This document shows, in pieces, positions 32,964 to 39,820 of a stretch of DNA of 40,772 bases; the stretch's first letter is position 1; each line of letters opens with the position of its first letter. This stretch comes from a virus. A program made the position numbers and the translations under genes. The DNA lies in the IMG/VR virus record IMGVR_UViG_3300031999_000074, positions 1-40,772 of that record; one strand, given 5' to 3'. Under the pieces are notes generated by a model, which was given only the letters and a program-made list of their open reading frames with translations, made no database searches and was not told the origin of the DNA.

Positions 32964-33008
32964 ACAGCCGACAAAGGAAGCATAACAAGTCAAGGAGGTG
33001 TTTTTAGA

Positions 33009-33224
33009 ATGAAAAACAATCTGAAGAAAATCTTAGAAGAACGAGATATGTCATACACGGATCTAACCATGAAAACGGGTCTGGATTCAACACACATCTC
33101 TAAGATCGCAAACGAAAATGGTGGAGTAAATCTTGAAACCGCCATGAAGATTGCCCGTGCATTAGACTTGTCGATAGAGGAAATTTTCGTTCCGGAAAAA
33201 CCCGGTGAAGCGATCGAGAAGTAA
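33009..33224 (+). CDS. Cro-like HTH regulator
   Basis: A 71-residue product with AGGAGGTG upstream. It consists almost only of an HTH_3 domain (MSYTDLTMKTGLDSTHISKIANENGGVNLETAMKIARALD). As the first gene rightward and divergent from the repressor, it fits a Cro role: repressing the lysogeny promoter and favouring lytic growth. Confidence 0.75.
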   Translation: MKNNLKKILEERDMSYTDLTMKTGLDSTHISKIANENGGVNLETAMKIARALDLSIEEIFVPEKPGEAIEK

Positions 33225-33247
33225 TCCTTAAATGATAGCGGAGTGAC

Positions 33248-33493
33248 ATGTCTTACCATAGAATTTACAATGCGAATGGCGTTCAATCTTGCCTTCGGTA
33301 CGAGCCAACCGGAGAGGTAATCGGGAAGTCCTGTCTCAACTGCTTGGTCCGGGAAGGGGAAATTCAGACCATAGATGGGTTGGTTGTCATGGTCTGTTGC
33401 TCTAACAGAAAGATGCACGAGGCGCCTACGGTTAAACCAAACGGAAGGAAAGCAAATTCCGTGGAGACTTCTCCGGTGGGTCTGAGTGGTTAG
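33248..33493 (+). CDS. Small Cys-containing protein
   Basis: An 81-residue product with GGAG before ATG 33248. Cysteines at SCL, SCLNCL and VCC could form a metal site (C-x2-C plus CC). The tail is Pro/Ser/Asn-rich and probably disordered. No family recognised. Confidence 0.55.
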   Translation: MSYHRIYNANGVQSCLRYEPTGEVIGKSCLNCLVREGEIQTIDGLVVMVCCSNRKMHEAPTVKPNGRKANSVETSPVGLSG

Positions 33494-33529
33494 ATGGGTT
33501 AAGGAGATCATCGCTTAAAAGGGCTTAAA

Positions 33530-33805
33530 ATGAATCAAGTAGAATTCCTCAAGTTATATAAGCAAGGTTTAGTTCAGTACCTCTCACCTGGCCAGTTCGC
33601 CTGGGTGACCGGGATCTCTACCAAGGAAGTTTATCGAAACATCAAGTCCGGTATCTGGCCGTTCCGGAAACCTGTCGGGTCCGGACGGTTCAAGATTCAT
33701 ATTTCTCATGTTTCAGCAATTATGGCGGGTAGTCCGTCCCAGACGGGTAGTCCGCCGGGGGATGCCCAAAATAGAAAGAGGTCTTCGGTGGAGTCTATCC
33801 GATGA
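33530..33805 (+). CDS. Excisionase-like HTH protein
   Basis: A 91-residue product. Residues about 17-58 (YLSPGQFAWVTGISTKEVYRNIKSGIWPFRKPVGSGRFKIHIS) follow the MerR-like HTH/excisionase pattern, where a wing reads the operator after the second helix. The C-terminal 30 residues are low complexity. As one of the first rightward genes near the integrase, it may direct excision or act as an early regulator. Confidence 0.6.
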   Translation: MNQVEFLKLYKQGLVQYLSPGQFAWVTGISTKEVYRNIKSGIWPFRKPVGSGRFKIHISHVSAIMAGSPSQTGSPPGDAQNRKRSSVESIR

Positions 33806-33870
33806 CCTTTTTTTAAATATAACTGGAATTTGGATTTTGTCAAGAGAAAACTTATGAACGAACCTAAATC

Positions 33871-33980
33871 TTTTGCGTCTCGCCTCCTTGCTGTCGGTGC
33901 GAACGCAAAACCAGCGGAGCGGGTGAAACTAACAGGACTACATTCGAGACAACCTTTAGAACAGTAACCCGCTCGGCTGG
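33871..33980 (+). ncRNA. Structured RNA element, copy 1
   Basis: Stem 1: TTTTGCGT (33871-33878) with ACGCAAAA (33903-33910), extended by TCGC/GCGA. Stem 2: CCAGC (33911-33915), a G-G mismatch, and GAGCGGGT (33917-33924), pairing with ACCCGCTC (33967-33974) and GCTGG (33976-33980). A second copy at 34193-34313 keeps both stems, including a C-to-T change that leaves a G-U pair. It sits just 5' of the ribosome-binding site of the gene at 34002. A 37-codon ORF (33854-33967) overlaps it but lacks a clear start site. No known RNA class recognised. Confidence 0.7.
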
Positions 33981-34001
33981 AGAAAAGAGAGGAGATAAAC
34001 C

Positions 34002-34187
34002 ATGAAATTTGAATTAATCGGATATTTGCGTGAGGTAAATTTCAGAAAAGACAAAATGAAAGCAACTCCATATTACGACTCGATTAAACTCAAAATAGGG
34101 GAAGTTAAATTTGAAACGGCGAGCGAGATTCCAGAAATAATGTCTCGTATTCACAGAGTCAAAATAACTATCGAAGAAGAAGTTTAA
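34002..34187 (+). CDS. Small hypothetical protein downstream of RNA copy 1
   Basis: A 61-residue product with GAGAGGAG upstream. It has beta strands at the N-terminus (KFELIGYLREVNF) and end (HRVKITIEEEV). No family recognised. It lies between the two copies of the structured RNA element and could be the gene each copy originally controlled. Confidence 0.55.
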   Translation: MKFELIGYLREVNFRKDKMKATPYYDSIKLKIGEVKFETASEIPEIMSRIHRVKITIEEEV

Positions 34188-34192
34188 CCCCC

Positions 34193-34313
34193 TTGCGTTT
34201 CGCCTCCTTGCTATCGGTGCGTAACGCAAAACCAGTGGAGCGGGTGAAATCGAATGGACGGAACGGAGCTCCACACTAATACCGTAATGATTAGAAAGTA
34301 ACCCGCTCGGCTG
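34193..34313 (+). ncRNA. Structured RNA element, copy 2
   Basis: Stem 1: TTGCGTT (34193-34199) with AACGCAA (34223-34229). Stem 2: CAGT (34233-34236), the same G-G mismatch and GAGCGGGT (34238-34245) with ACCCGCTC (34301-34308) and GCTG (34310-34313). The segments CGCCTCCTTGCT, TCGGTGCG and GGAGCGGGTGAAA are conserved with copy 1, while the loop between the halves of stem 2 differs. It precedes the HNH gene at 34335. Confidence 0.7.
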
Positions 34314-34334
34314 AGGGAACAAAGGAGGATTAAA

Positions 34335-34730
34335 ATGCCCAAGGGAGTATATATAAGAACAGAAGAAACAAGAAAGATAATTAGTAAAGCTCTTAAAGGA
34401 CATGGAGTTTCAGAAGAAACTAAAAGAAAATTATCTCAAGCCAGTAAGAGGGGTGGTATAAAAATAGATGTAGATGGTTATAGATATATTTATATGCCAA
34501 GTCATCCATGTGCCACCCAAAAACATTATGTTTTTGAACATCATTTAGTCATGGAAAAGCATATAGGTAGAACACTTTCCCCAAAAGAAATTGTTCATCA
34601 TATAAACGGTGATGTCAAAGATAATCGGATCGAAAATTTAATGTTGTTTAGTAATGCTGGTGACCATACTGGCTATCACCACACCAAGCGTGGTTATAAG
34701 GTTTCGAGAATCTATAAGAATATTATATAA
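34335..34730 (+). CDS. HNH homing-type endonuclease (NUMOD3 + HNH_3)
   Basis: A 131-residue product with AAAGGAGGA upstream. The N-terminal 40 residues carry two NUMOD3-like DNA-binding repeats (EETRKIISKALKGHG, EETKRKLSQASKRGG); the C-terminal part has the HNH_3 motif HHLVMEKHIGRTL, then EIVHHINGDVKDNRIENLML. A mobile endonuclease. Its 3' flank (34741-34762) resembles the last part of the structured RNA element, suggesting insertion into a third copy. Confidence 0.85.
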   Translation: MPKGVYIRTEETRKIISKALKGHGVSEETKRKLSQASKRGGIKIDVDGYRYIYMPSHPCATQKHYVFEHHLVMEKHIGRTLSPKEIVHHINGDVKDNRIENLMLFSNAGDHTGYHHTKRGYKVSRIYKNII

Positions 34731-34740
34731 TTCCAATAAT

Positions 34741-34762
34741 CGCCCTCCGGCTGGGGAAAAGG
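34741..34762 (+). repeat. Fragment of a third structured RNA copy
   Basis: The stretch CGCCCTCCGGCTGGGGAAAA resembles the 3' end of copies 1 and 2 (ACCCGCTCGGCTGGAGAAAA in copy 1). The 5' half is absent, replaced by the HNH gene. It lies directly before the Shine-Dalgarno of the gene at 34771. Confidence 0.45.
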
Positions 34763-34770
34763 AGAAGAAA

Positions 34771-34968
34771 ATGAAGGATAAAATCAGACTCATAATAGGT
34801 GAATGGGAAAGTCAAAATATATATTTTGATGGTAATTTAGATCATCGGGGAATCAAGGATTTTGTCTTTCCTGTACCCGTTAGGTTTGTAAGACTAAGTA
34901 AACCATTGACAAATAAAAACTGTATTTGTCTTTTATTTAGTGCAAACGACAACCCCAAAAAGGACTAA
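34771..34968 (+). CDS. Small hypothetical protein
   Basis: A 65-residue product from ATG 34771, with AAGGAGAAG upstream. Mostly beta (KIRLIIGEW, VPVRFVRLSKPL) with two Cys near CICLLF. No family recognised. Confidence 0.55.
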   Translation: MKDKIRLIIGEWESQNIYFDGNLDHRGIKDFVFPVPVRFVRLSKPLTNKNCICLLFSANDNPKKD

Positions 34969-34971
34969 CCC

Positions 34972-35244
34972 ATGAGATTCATCCTTAAAAACCTTTACTG
35001 GTGCATTCTATTCGTATTCGCTTTTGGCGCAACTCCGCTTTGGGTATTGGCTTTTCTTTGGACGGTTGCCAACGAGCCGACACCGATAGCTCCATACAAA
35101 CCGATTCATCCGGTCTCAAATTATCGAGGGTTGGAAGTGGTGAACAAACCCCGCATACCCTCGGTTTCGGAGATAGATTCAGTCAAAGCTCATGCCCTGG
35201 CGATTCTGGGGATGGATGGGTCATATATAAGAAAGGGGGAATAA
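34972..35244 (+). CDS. Small membrane protein
   Basis: A 90-residue product starting four bases after the previous stop. One transmembrane segment (ILFVFAFGATPLWVLAFLWTV), then a polar Pro-rich part and a helix ending GSYIRKGE. The stop overlaps the next start (TAATG). Function unknown. Confidence 0.55.
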   Translation: MRFILKNLYWCILFVFAFGATPLWVLAFLWTVANEPTPIAPYKPIHPVSNYRGLEVVNKPRIPSVSEIDSVKAHALAILGMDGSYIRKGE

Positions 35245-35411
35245 TGAAAAGTTTAATTTGTTTTCTCGTAAGGCATGATTGGTTGTATTGGAGGTATGAT
35301 TCCAATTATAGATTTTGTAAACGGTGCGGTCAATGGCAAAGGCTGGAAATAGAAAAACCAATAGGATTAGCAACCTTTTCTAATTGTGAAAAACCAAGGA
35401 AGTGGGAATAA
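35244..35411 (+). CDS. Small zinc-ribbon-like protein, paralogue of 1018-1206
   Basis: A 55-residue product from ATG 35244, with GGGGGA upstream. It shares the layout and motif YRFCKRCGQWQ with the protein at 1018-1206, plus the aromatic stretch before it and a late FSNC. The N-terminal pair is reduced to one Cys (SLICFL), so metal binding may differ. Confidence 0.65.
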   Translation: MKSLICFLVRHDWLYWRYDSNYRFCKRCGQWQRLEIEKPIGLATFSNCEKPRKWE

Positions 35412-35581
35412 TGAGATTAGGAATATTTTTATGGTTTATTGGATGGTTGGCTTTTGGGTTTTTTTACCTAATTTTAAAATCTATGATTCATTATTGTAGT
35501 TATGAATTATGTGGAATTTATGCTCTTGCAATTATGATTTGCATAGGTTTTGGTGCAATACGAGAAAGGGGGAATAAATGA
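35411..35581 (+). CDS. 56-residue two-helix membrane protein
   Basis: ATG 35411 overlaps the previous stop, with GGGAATA upstream. Two hydrophobic segments (IFLWFIGWLAFGFFYLIL and YALAIMICIGFGAI) around a short polar loop with two Cys. The stop overlaps the next ATG. Holin-like in layout but far from the lysis genes, so an early membrane function is more likely. Confidence 0.6.
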   Translation: MRLGIFLWFIGWLAFGFFYLILKSMIHYCSYELCGIYALAIMICIGFGAIRERGNK

Positions 35582-35796
35582 TAAACGTCAAAGATCGGGA
35601 GAAAAAGAGAATCCAAAAACGGATTAAACTAATCGATCCAATGGCACGGACTATTATCACCTGCAGTTTAGCTAAAGAACTTTGGATGGAAAGTAACGAA
35701 TCTCTCACTTTTATCGAAAGGAAAGGAGGTGAAAAAGAAAATGGCAGAGACAAAGACGATAACCAAGAGAGTGATTCTCGTTTTACAAAAAGGTGA
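35578..35796 (+). CDS. Small basic early protein
   Basis: A 72-residue product with GGGGGA and an ATGA overlap. The N-terminal two thirds are helical and basic; the last 25 residues are low complexity and overlap the next gene by 56 bases. No family recognised. The overlap makes the C-terminus doubtful. Confidence 0.5.
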   Translation: MINVKDREKKRIQKRIKLIDPMARTIITCSLAKELWMESNESLTFIERKGGEKENGRDKDDNQESDSRFTKR

Positions 35797-35950
35797 AATA
35801 ATAACGAGAACTGACACTCCCTCTAATGGAATTGATTTTATCAATATAAGAATAAAAAATAGTGGAGCCCAGTTAGAGGACTTTACGATGTATACCGCAC
35901 GGGAATTACCTCTGGAGGTTGAGACCAAGATCAGGGCAAGGTTCAAGTAA
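35741..35950 (+). CDS. Small beta-rich early protein
   Basis: A 69-residue product from ATG 35741, with AGGAGGTG upstream; an in-frame GTG at 35729 is the alternative. Strand-rich (ITKRVILVLQKGEIITR, GIDFINIRIK) with a helical end (LPLEVETKIRARFK). It immediately precedes a large hairpin. Function unknown. Confidence 0.55.
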   Translation: MAETKTITKRVILVLQKGEIITRTDTPSNGIDFINIRIKNSGAQLEDFTMYTARELPLEVETKIRARFK

Positions 35951-35955
35951 ACCCA

Positions 35956-35993
35956 AACTCCCCCTCTCTCCGGTGAGGAAGCGAGGGGGAGTT
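35956..35993 (+). promoter_or_regulatory. 11-bp perfect hairpin between early operon segments
   Basis: AACTCCCCCTC (35956-35966) pairs perfectly with GAGGGGGAGTT (35983-35993) around a 16-base loop, with no T-tract. It separates the small early genes from the recombination genes at 36043. It may be an RNA-processing or protein-binding site, or a weak attenuator. Confidence 0.55.
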
Positions 35994-36042
35994 GGTAAAA
36001 GAAATCTTAATATCAGTCTTATATACGGAGGTTTGAAAGAAA

Positions 36043-36573
36043 ATGGATATAGAAAATTTGAAGGTGCTAATAAAAAAGGTGGCGGAGTTACGGGAAGTCC
36101 AACAATCATGTATCAGGATGAAGAATAGTGCACAAATTGATTTAGACCAAAGCCTTGAAGGTAAAAGGTTTGCTATGGCTATTGAACGGGTGAAGGAATA
36201 TTCAATCCAGTTAGAGACTGCCGAAGCCGAACTCAAAGCCGCCGCCGTTGCACTTTACCAGGAGACCAAAGAGAAAAAACCGATAGACAAGGTGGAAGTC
36301 AAGATCACCACAGAGTTGGAATATGAGGATGACAAAATCTTGGCATGGTGCAAGGATAATGCCCCTACTCTCCTGATAGTAAACAAGAAGCCGTTTGAAA
36401 AGACGGCGGTGAATATTGGTGCTCCGGTAAAGGTAAATGAAATCCCGAAGTGCTACATTGGATCGGATTTGAGCCAATACTTAGAAGATAAGAAAGAAGA
36501 TTTTGAAGTATTTCTACCAGAAGAAGTGCAGGGAACAGAAATACTTAGAAAAGAAAGGAGGGGAATAAAATGA
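36043..36573 (+). CDS. Recombination-associated phage protein
   Basis: A 176-residue product with GGAGG upstream. The N-terminal 90 residues form a coiled coil (LKVLIKKVAELREVQ..., IQLETAEAELKAAAVALYQ). The C-terminal part has EDDKILAWCKDNAPTLLIVNKKPFEK, a pattern I associate with phage proteins encoded next to annealing proteins. Its stop overlaps the next start. Probably works with the 36570 product on DNA ends; not proven. Confidence 0.55.
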   Translation: MDIENLKVLIKKVAELREVQQSCIRMKNSAQIDLDQSLEGKRFAMAIERVKEYSIQLETAEAELKAAAVALYQETKEKKPIDKVEVKITTELEYEDDKILAWCKDNAPTLLIVNKKPFEKTAVNIGAPVKVNEIPKCYIGSDLSQYLEDKKEDFEVFLPEEVQGTEILRKERRGIK

Positions 36574-37367
36574 CGGAAATCAAAACCACAAAAGCAGATA
36601 CCTCAGATGGTCAACTGATTGCGGATAAAATTTCATCCGCCGTTGATATTTTCGACCAGATTGATACGGGTGAATTGGCGAAATATCTCGACAAAGAAGT
36701 AACCGGAGCTTGGGCTTATATTTTTCTGGATGAAAATGGTAAGCCTGTTCTAATGAACGGCAAGGAAGTGCATGGACTCTCTGCTGTCGGTGCGAATGAA
36801 ACTTGCCGATTTTTGGCTCACAAAACTAAAGGTCAAATGGTTATCAGGGCAATCAAACTTGAATCGGTAATAGAAGAACCGGATTGTTTCAAGGCATCTG
36901 TTCTCGCCGGTTCTTATATCGTAGGATTTTCCTCTGGTCAACCAATAGAACTTTTACTTAATACGAGCATAGGTTTTGCCAGACAATCCAAAACATCACA
37001 GGCAGGTAAAAAGATCATCCATGCAGAAGTGAACGCGGTGACAAAAGCTGAAAGAAACGCAAAATCCCATCTTCTACCAGATAAAATCACGAACGAAGTA
37101 ATTCGAATAGCTCTATTGAAGAAAAAGGTTGTCAAGGGCGATCCTGATTCTGGAGAAGAAAAACAAACTAACGGAGAAGGCAATGGTTTCATTACCGACA
37201 GTGAATATGCTGATATGTTTACCTTGATGAAGGACAATAAGATTGACGCCAATTATCTGTTGAATCACTGCAAAAAACATTATCAGTATAAATCCTTGAA
37301 AAACATCAAAAAGGACAAACTATCCGAAATCCTTGAATGGATTAAGGCGGGGGGAAAATCGGAATGA
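36570..37367 (+). CDS. Single-strand annealing-type recombination protein (probable)
   Basis: A 265-residue product with AAAGGAGG upstream. The centre (GLSAVGANETCRFLAHKTKG...) and the AVTKAERNAKSHLLPDKITNEVIRIALL helix resemble phage annealing/Rad52-like proteins, where an RNA..LP..-type helix closes the core. The C-terminal 60 residues (DANYLLNHCKKHYQYKSLKNIKKDKLSEIL) look like the small domain following such cores. The family call is by pattern and context only. Confidence 0.5.
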   Translation: MTEIKTTKADTSDGQLIADKISSAVDIFDQIDTGELAKYLDKEVTGAWAYIFLDENGKPVLMNGKEVHGLSAVGANETCRFLAHKTKGQMVIRAIKLESVIEEPDCFKASVLAGSYIVGFSSGQPIELLLNTSIGFARQSKTSQAGKKIIHAEVNAVTKAERNAKSHLLPDKITNEVIRIALLKKKVVKGDPDSGEEKQTNGEGNGFITDSEYADMFTLMKDNKIDANYLLNHCKKHYQYKSLKNIKKDKLSEILEWIKAGGKSE

Positions 37368-37639
37368 AGCATGAGAGGGTTTTGCCTGATGATCTTTACG
37401 GTTTCACCTTTGAAGAATTTAGAAAGATTCTTCTAAGAGTGAAGCGAATATCGGGAGTGATCTTAACCAACAAGGACATGGAGTTTGATCTGATTAAGGG
37501 TTATCGGGTAACGGGTATCGGACAGTGGAAGATCAAGGCTTCATCTAAGAAAAAACTCAACCTTGTCATGGATGAGATTTATCGGGAAATGAGAAATAGG
37601 GATAATCCCGAAATGAATTGTAGGAGCGTTTTTGGATGA
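37364..37639 (+). CDS. Hypothetical early protein
   Basis: A 91-residue product overlapping the previous stop (ATGA). It is basic and mixed alpha/beta (GFTFEEFRKILLRVKRISGV, YRVTGIGQWKIKA), with no family recognised. It is directly followed by the structured element at 37649. Confidence 0.55.
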   Translation: MKHERVLPDDLYGFTFEEFRKILLRVKRISGVILTNKDMEFDLIKGYRVTGIGQWKIKASSKKKLNLVMDEIYREMRNRDNPEMNCRSVFG

Positions 37640-37648
37640 ACAATCTAT

Positions 37649-37753
37649 CCCCTGAGCCAGCTTCCCTGCCTTTGCCTTGCTTTCCTCAAACAGCCCCCTT
37701 TCGGCAAGGCGAGCAGACGCTCCTGTCTGGGAAACTAATGCTGGCTCAAGGGG
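37649..37753 (+). ncRNA. GC-rich multi-helix RNA element
   Basis: A closing stem of 13 pairs: CCCCT (37649-37653) and GAGCCAGC (37654-37661) with GCTGGCTC (37740-37747), one bulged A, then A and GGGG (to 37753). Inside: TTCCC/GGGAA (37662-37666/37729-37733), GCCTTGC/GCAAGGC (37674-37680/37704-37710) and GAGC/GCTC (37711-37714/37719-37722). Just after it ACCGGC/GCCGGT forms another hairpin (37762-37775). The stretch is clearly GC-richer than its neighbours. Two overlapping frames (37636-37788 and 37677-37868) are open but lack ribosome-binding sites. Confidence 0.6.
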
Positions 37754-37864
37754 GAAAAGAAACCGGCTTGCCGGTGGCGTTCGGGTAATTGGCGAGGTTA
37801 TAGCCCGATATAGAGCGCAAAGAAATCCCGCACGGCGAGCCACGATAAAAAAAGAGAGTGAAAG

Positions 37865-38062
37865 ATGAAAGTGAGAATTATAAAAAATAAACTTGGTGAA
37901 AAAGACCCTGCTAACTATAAGCAATATGACTGCTTTATTGGACAGGAATTTGAAGTGATAAGTAATAATATTCTTCGTGGAGAGATTGAAGTAAATAGTG
38001 AACCATCTACCTATTGGGATAATGATGAAGTCGAAGTCCTGCCCGAAGAAGAGAAAGGTTAG
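37865..38062 (+). CDS. Small beta-barrel-like protein
   Basis: A 65-residue product with AGAGAGTGAAAG before ATG 37865. Strand pattern KVRIIKNKL, DCFIGQEFEVIS, RGEIEVNS, DEVEVLPEEE suggests a small SH3-like barrel. No family recognised. It precedes the tRNA-like element. Confidence 0.6.
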   Translation: MKVRIIKNKLGEKDPANYKQYDCFIGQEFEVISNNILRGEIEVNSEPSTYWDNDEVEVLPEEEKG

Positions 38063-38078
38063 GGGAAAGGAGAGTGAT

Positions 38079-38170
38079 ATGCCGACCGTGCGTTTTACTT
38101 TACAGCGAAGTAAAATGTTGAAAAATAGTTGACTGATTAACAAGCAGGTTCAAATCCTGTCGGTCGGCAT
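38079..38170 (+). other. tRNA-like fold enclosing a 17-codon ORF
   Basis: ATGCCGACCG (38079-38088) pairs perfectly with CGGTCGGCAT (38161-38170). Just inside the 3' strand is a canonical T-arm: GCAGG, loop TTCAAAT, CCTGT (38144-38160), stacked directly on the outer stem. A ten-pair hairpin (38091-38100/38108-38117, 7-nt loop) replaces the D arm, and no proper anticodon arm is evident. The 5' strand is also the start of an ORF with AAAGGAGAG upstream (38079-38132, MPTVRFTLQRSKMLKNS). Possible tRNA remnant, att-type sequence or regulatory leader of the methyltransferase. Confidence 0.5.
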
Positions 38171-38218
38171 ACTTGAAAAGGTTGCTAAAATAAAACCGCC
38201 GTCAAATCGGACGGAGAC

Positions 38219-38911
38219 ATGGACTGGAAAGAGAAATATATAAATAAAATCGTCTGCGGTGACTGCCTTTCGCTTATGCGTGAGCTTCCCGACGGGTGTA
38301 TCGACTTGGTATTTGCTGATCCGTGGTATTATCCCGAAAATCAAAAAACGAGAAACGCTTTTGAGGATGATATTTTTTGGATGATTACGGAAAAATGGTT
38401 AATTGAAATTTTAAGAATTATTAAAAAAAGTGGGCATATCTTTATAGCTTTTTCACCGCAAAAAATGGCGAAATTTGAATTTGTGTTAGCAAAATTAGTC
38501 GTTCCATTAAAAAGTAGAATTATATGGCATTATAGAAATGCTGGGGGAAGATGTGCGGATAAAGGTCAATTTGGGAAAACTTATGAAATGATATATCATT
38601 TCGGTTTTGCAGATACTTTAAATTTTCCCAAAGAATGGACAGATGAAAGATTCGACGTTTGGATTATAGCGACTCCTCAATCAAATTATTCTGATAAAAA
38701 AATTCATCCCTTTCAAAAACCAATAAAATTAGCAGAAAGGATTATTCGATTGGGGAGCCAAGAAACCGACCTCATCCTTGATCCTTTCGCTGGCTCTGGC
38801 ACTACGCTGGTAGCAGCTAAGAATCTTGGACGGCGATTTATCGGGATGGAAATCAACCCGGATTACGTCAAAATATGCGAAGATAGATTGAGACAAGAAA
38901 TTCTTTTATAA
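38219..38911 (+). CDS. DNA methyltransferase, beta type (N6-A or N4-C)
   Basis: A 230-residue product with GGAG upstream, partly in a CCGTC/GACGG hairpin (38199-38214). Order IV-TRD-X-I: GDCLSLMRELPDGCIDLVFADPWYY at the start (catalytic DPWY, a variant of DPPY), then HPFQKPIKLAERII, then the SAM-binding DPFAGSGTTLVAAKNLGRRFIGMEINPDYV. Complete in length for a small solitary phage enzyme. No restriction partner is next to it, so self-protection or regulation is likely. It is unrelated in detail to the fragment at 2339. Confidence 0.88.
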   Translation: MDWKEKYINKIVCGDCLSLMRELPDGCIDLVFADPWYYPENQKTRNAFEDDIFWMITEKWLIEILRIIKKSGHIFIAFSPQKMAKFEFVLAKLVVPLKSRIIWHYRNAGGRCADKGQFGKTYEMIYHFGFADTLNFPKEWTDERFDVWIIATPQSNYSDKKIHPFQKPIKLAERIIRLGSQETDLILDPFAGSGTTLVAAKNLGRRFIGMEINPDYVKICEDRLRQEILL

Positions 38912-38933
38912 CCATTGGATGGCAGGAGGTGGG

Positions 38934-39794
38934 ATGCCCCGTAAACCAACACCCTGGTTTCCACTTTACGCTTCAGAATTACTGACTGATGAAAAAACTG
39001 AAATGCTCGAAGATGCCGAGTTGGGTATCGTGATCCGGCTTTGGTCTAAAATGTGGATCAATGGGGTTGAGAGAGGGACCCTTCTTTTAGATGAAAAAAC
39101 TCCGATTCCGGATGAGAAAATTGCAAAATTCTTACACCGGTCTCTTGAAGAGTGGTTACAAATCAAAGAGAAATTAGTCAACCAAATTATGATCATAAAA
39201 GTGGGGGAGAATGGGGAGTTATATTCTAAGCGATTGCGTAACTTTAAGACTAAATGGGAGTTATATGGTGACTCAAAAAGAAAAATACCGGAATCCAAAA
39301 AGACACCAAAAAGAAAAATACCAGAAAGAAACCGGACGACAGAATTAGAAGTAGAATTAGAAGTAGAATCAGAAGTAGAATTAGAAAAGAATAAAAGATA
39401 CCTTCCCCTTTCTGAAAATCTTAAACAACTTATCCACAAAAACAATCCAAGGGCAAAAATTACGGAGGGACAAATCAAGGATTGGGCAAACGATGTCCGG
39501 TTGATGGTGGAGAGGGATGGACGGACAGTAGATGAGATAATCGAACTTATTGAGTTTTCCCAGGGGCATCGGTTTTGGAAAATAAATATTTTAAGTATGG
39601 GATCATTGCGCGAGAAATTTGATCGACTAACTTTAGAGATGAACGAAAAAAAGAATCCTCGTAGAAATGAATCGGGAATATGTGGGGCTTGCAAAAAACA
39701 GATGGCGAATATGGGGGATGAATGGTTTTGCTCTGATTGTGGGCATAGAACCTCTAAAACTAAAAATGTGGAGGCTAAAGAACGGGCACCATAA
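38934..39794 (+). CDS. Replisome organizer/DnaD-like replication protein
   Basis: A 286-residue product from ATG 38934, with AGGAGG four bases upstream; ATG 38919 would bury that site in the coding region. N-terminus TPWFPLYASELLTDEKTEMLEDAELGIVIRLWSKMWI matches replisome-organizer N-domains. A charged linker with repeats follows (about 120-160). The C-terminal FWKINILSMGSLREKFDRL is the DnaD-like end motif, then a zinc ribbon (CGACKKQ, CSDCGH). It probably loads the host helicase at the phage origin. Confidence 0.75.
   Translation: MPRKPTPWFPLYASELLTDEKTEMLEDAELGIVIRLWSKMWINGVERGTLLLDEKTPIPDEKIAKFLHRSLEEWLQIKEKLVNQIMIIKVGENGELYSKRLRNFKTKWELYGDSKRKIPESKKTPKRKIPERNRTTELEVELEVESEVELEKNKRYLPLSENLKQLIHKNNPRAKITEGQIKDWANDVRLMVERDGRTVDEIIELIEFSQGHRFWKINILSMGSLREKFDRLTLEMNEKKNPRRNESGICGACKKQMANMGDEWFCSDCGHRTSKTKNVEAKERAP
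39342..39386 (+). repeat. Tandem 12-bp repeat in the replication gene
   Basis: About 3.75 copies of gaattagaagta, encoding alternating Glu with Leu or Val (ELEVELEVESEVELE). It lies in the linker. Intragenic AT-rich repeats in replication-initiator genes can serve as origins (as in lambda O), so this is a candidate origin region. Confidence 0.7.
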
Positions 39795-39820
39795 GAAACC
39801 CTAAGTAAGGAGGTTCCTAT

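Noticed and set aside
33854-33967. 37-codon ORF across RNA copy 1
   Set aside because: No Shine-Dalgarno, and copy 2 has a one-base insertion that breaks this frame while keeping both stems.
37677-37868. 63-residue basic ORF
   Set aside because: No ribosome-binding site or ATG start, and it lies across several stable helices in a GC-rich stretch; composition is probably due to the RNA structure.
38081-38169. Functional tRNA gene
   Set aside because: Acceptor and T-arm are good, but there is no D arm, no acceptable anticodon loop with T33, and the acceptor strand doubles as a start codon.
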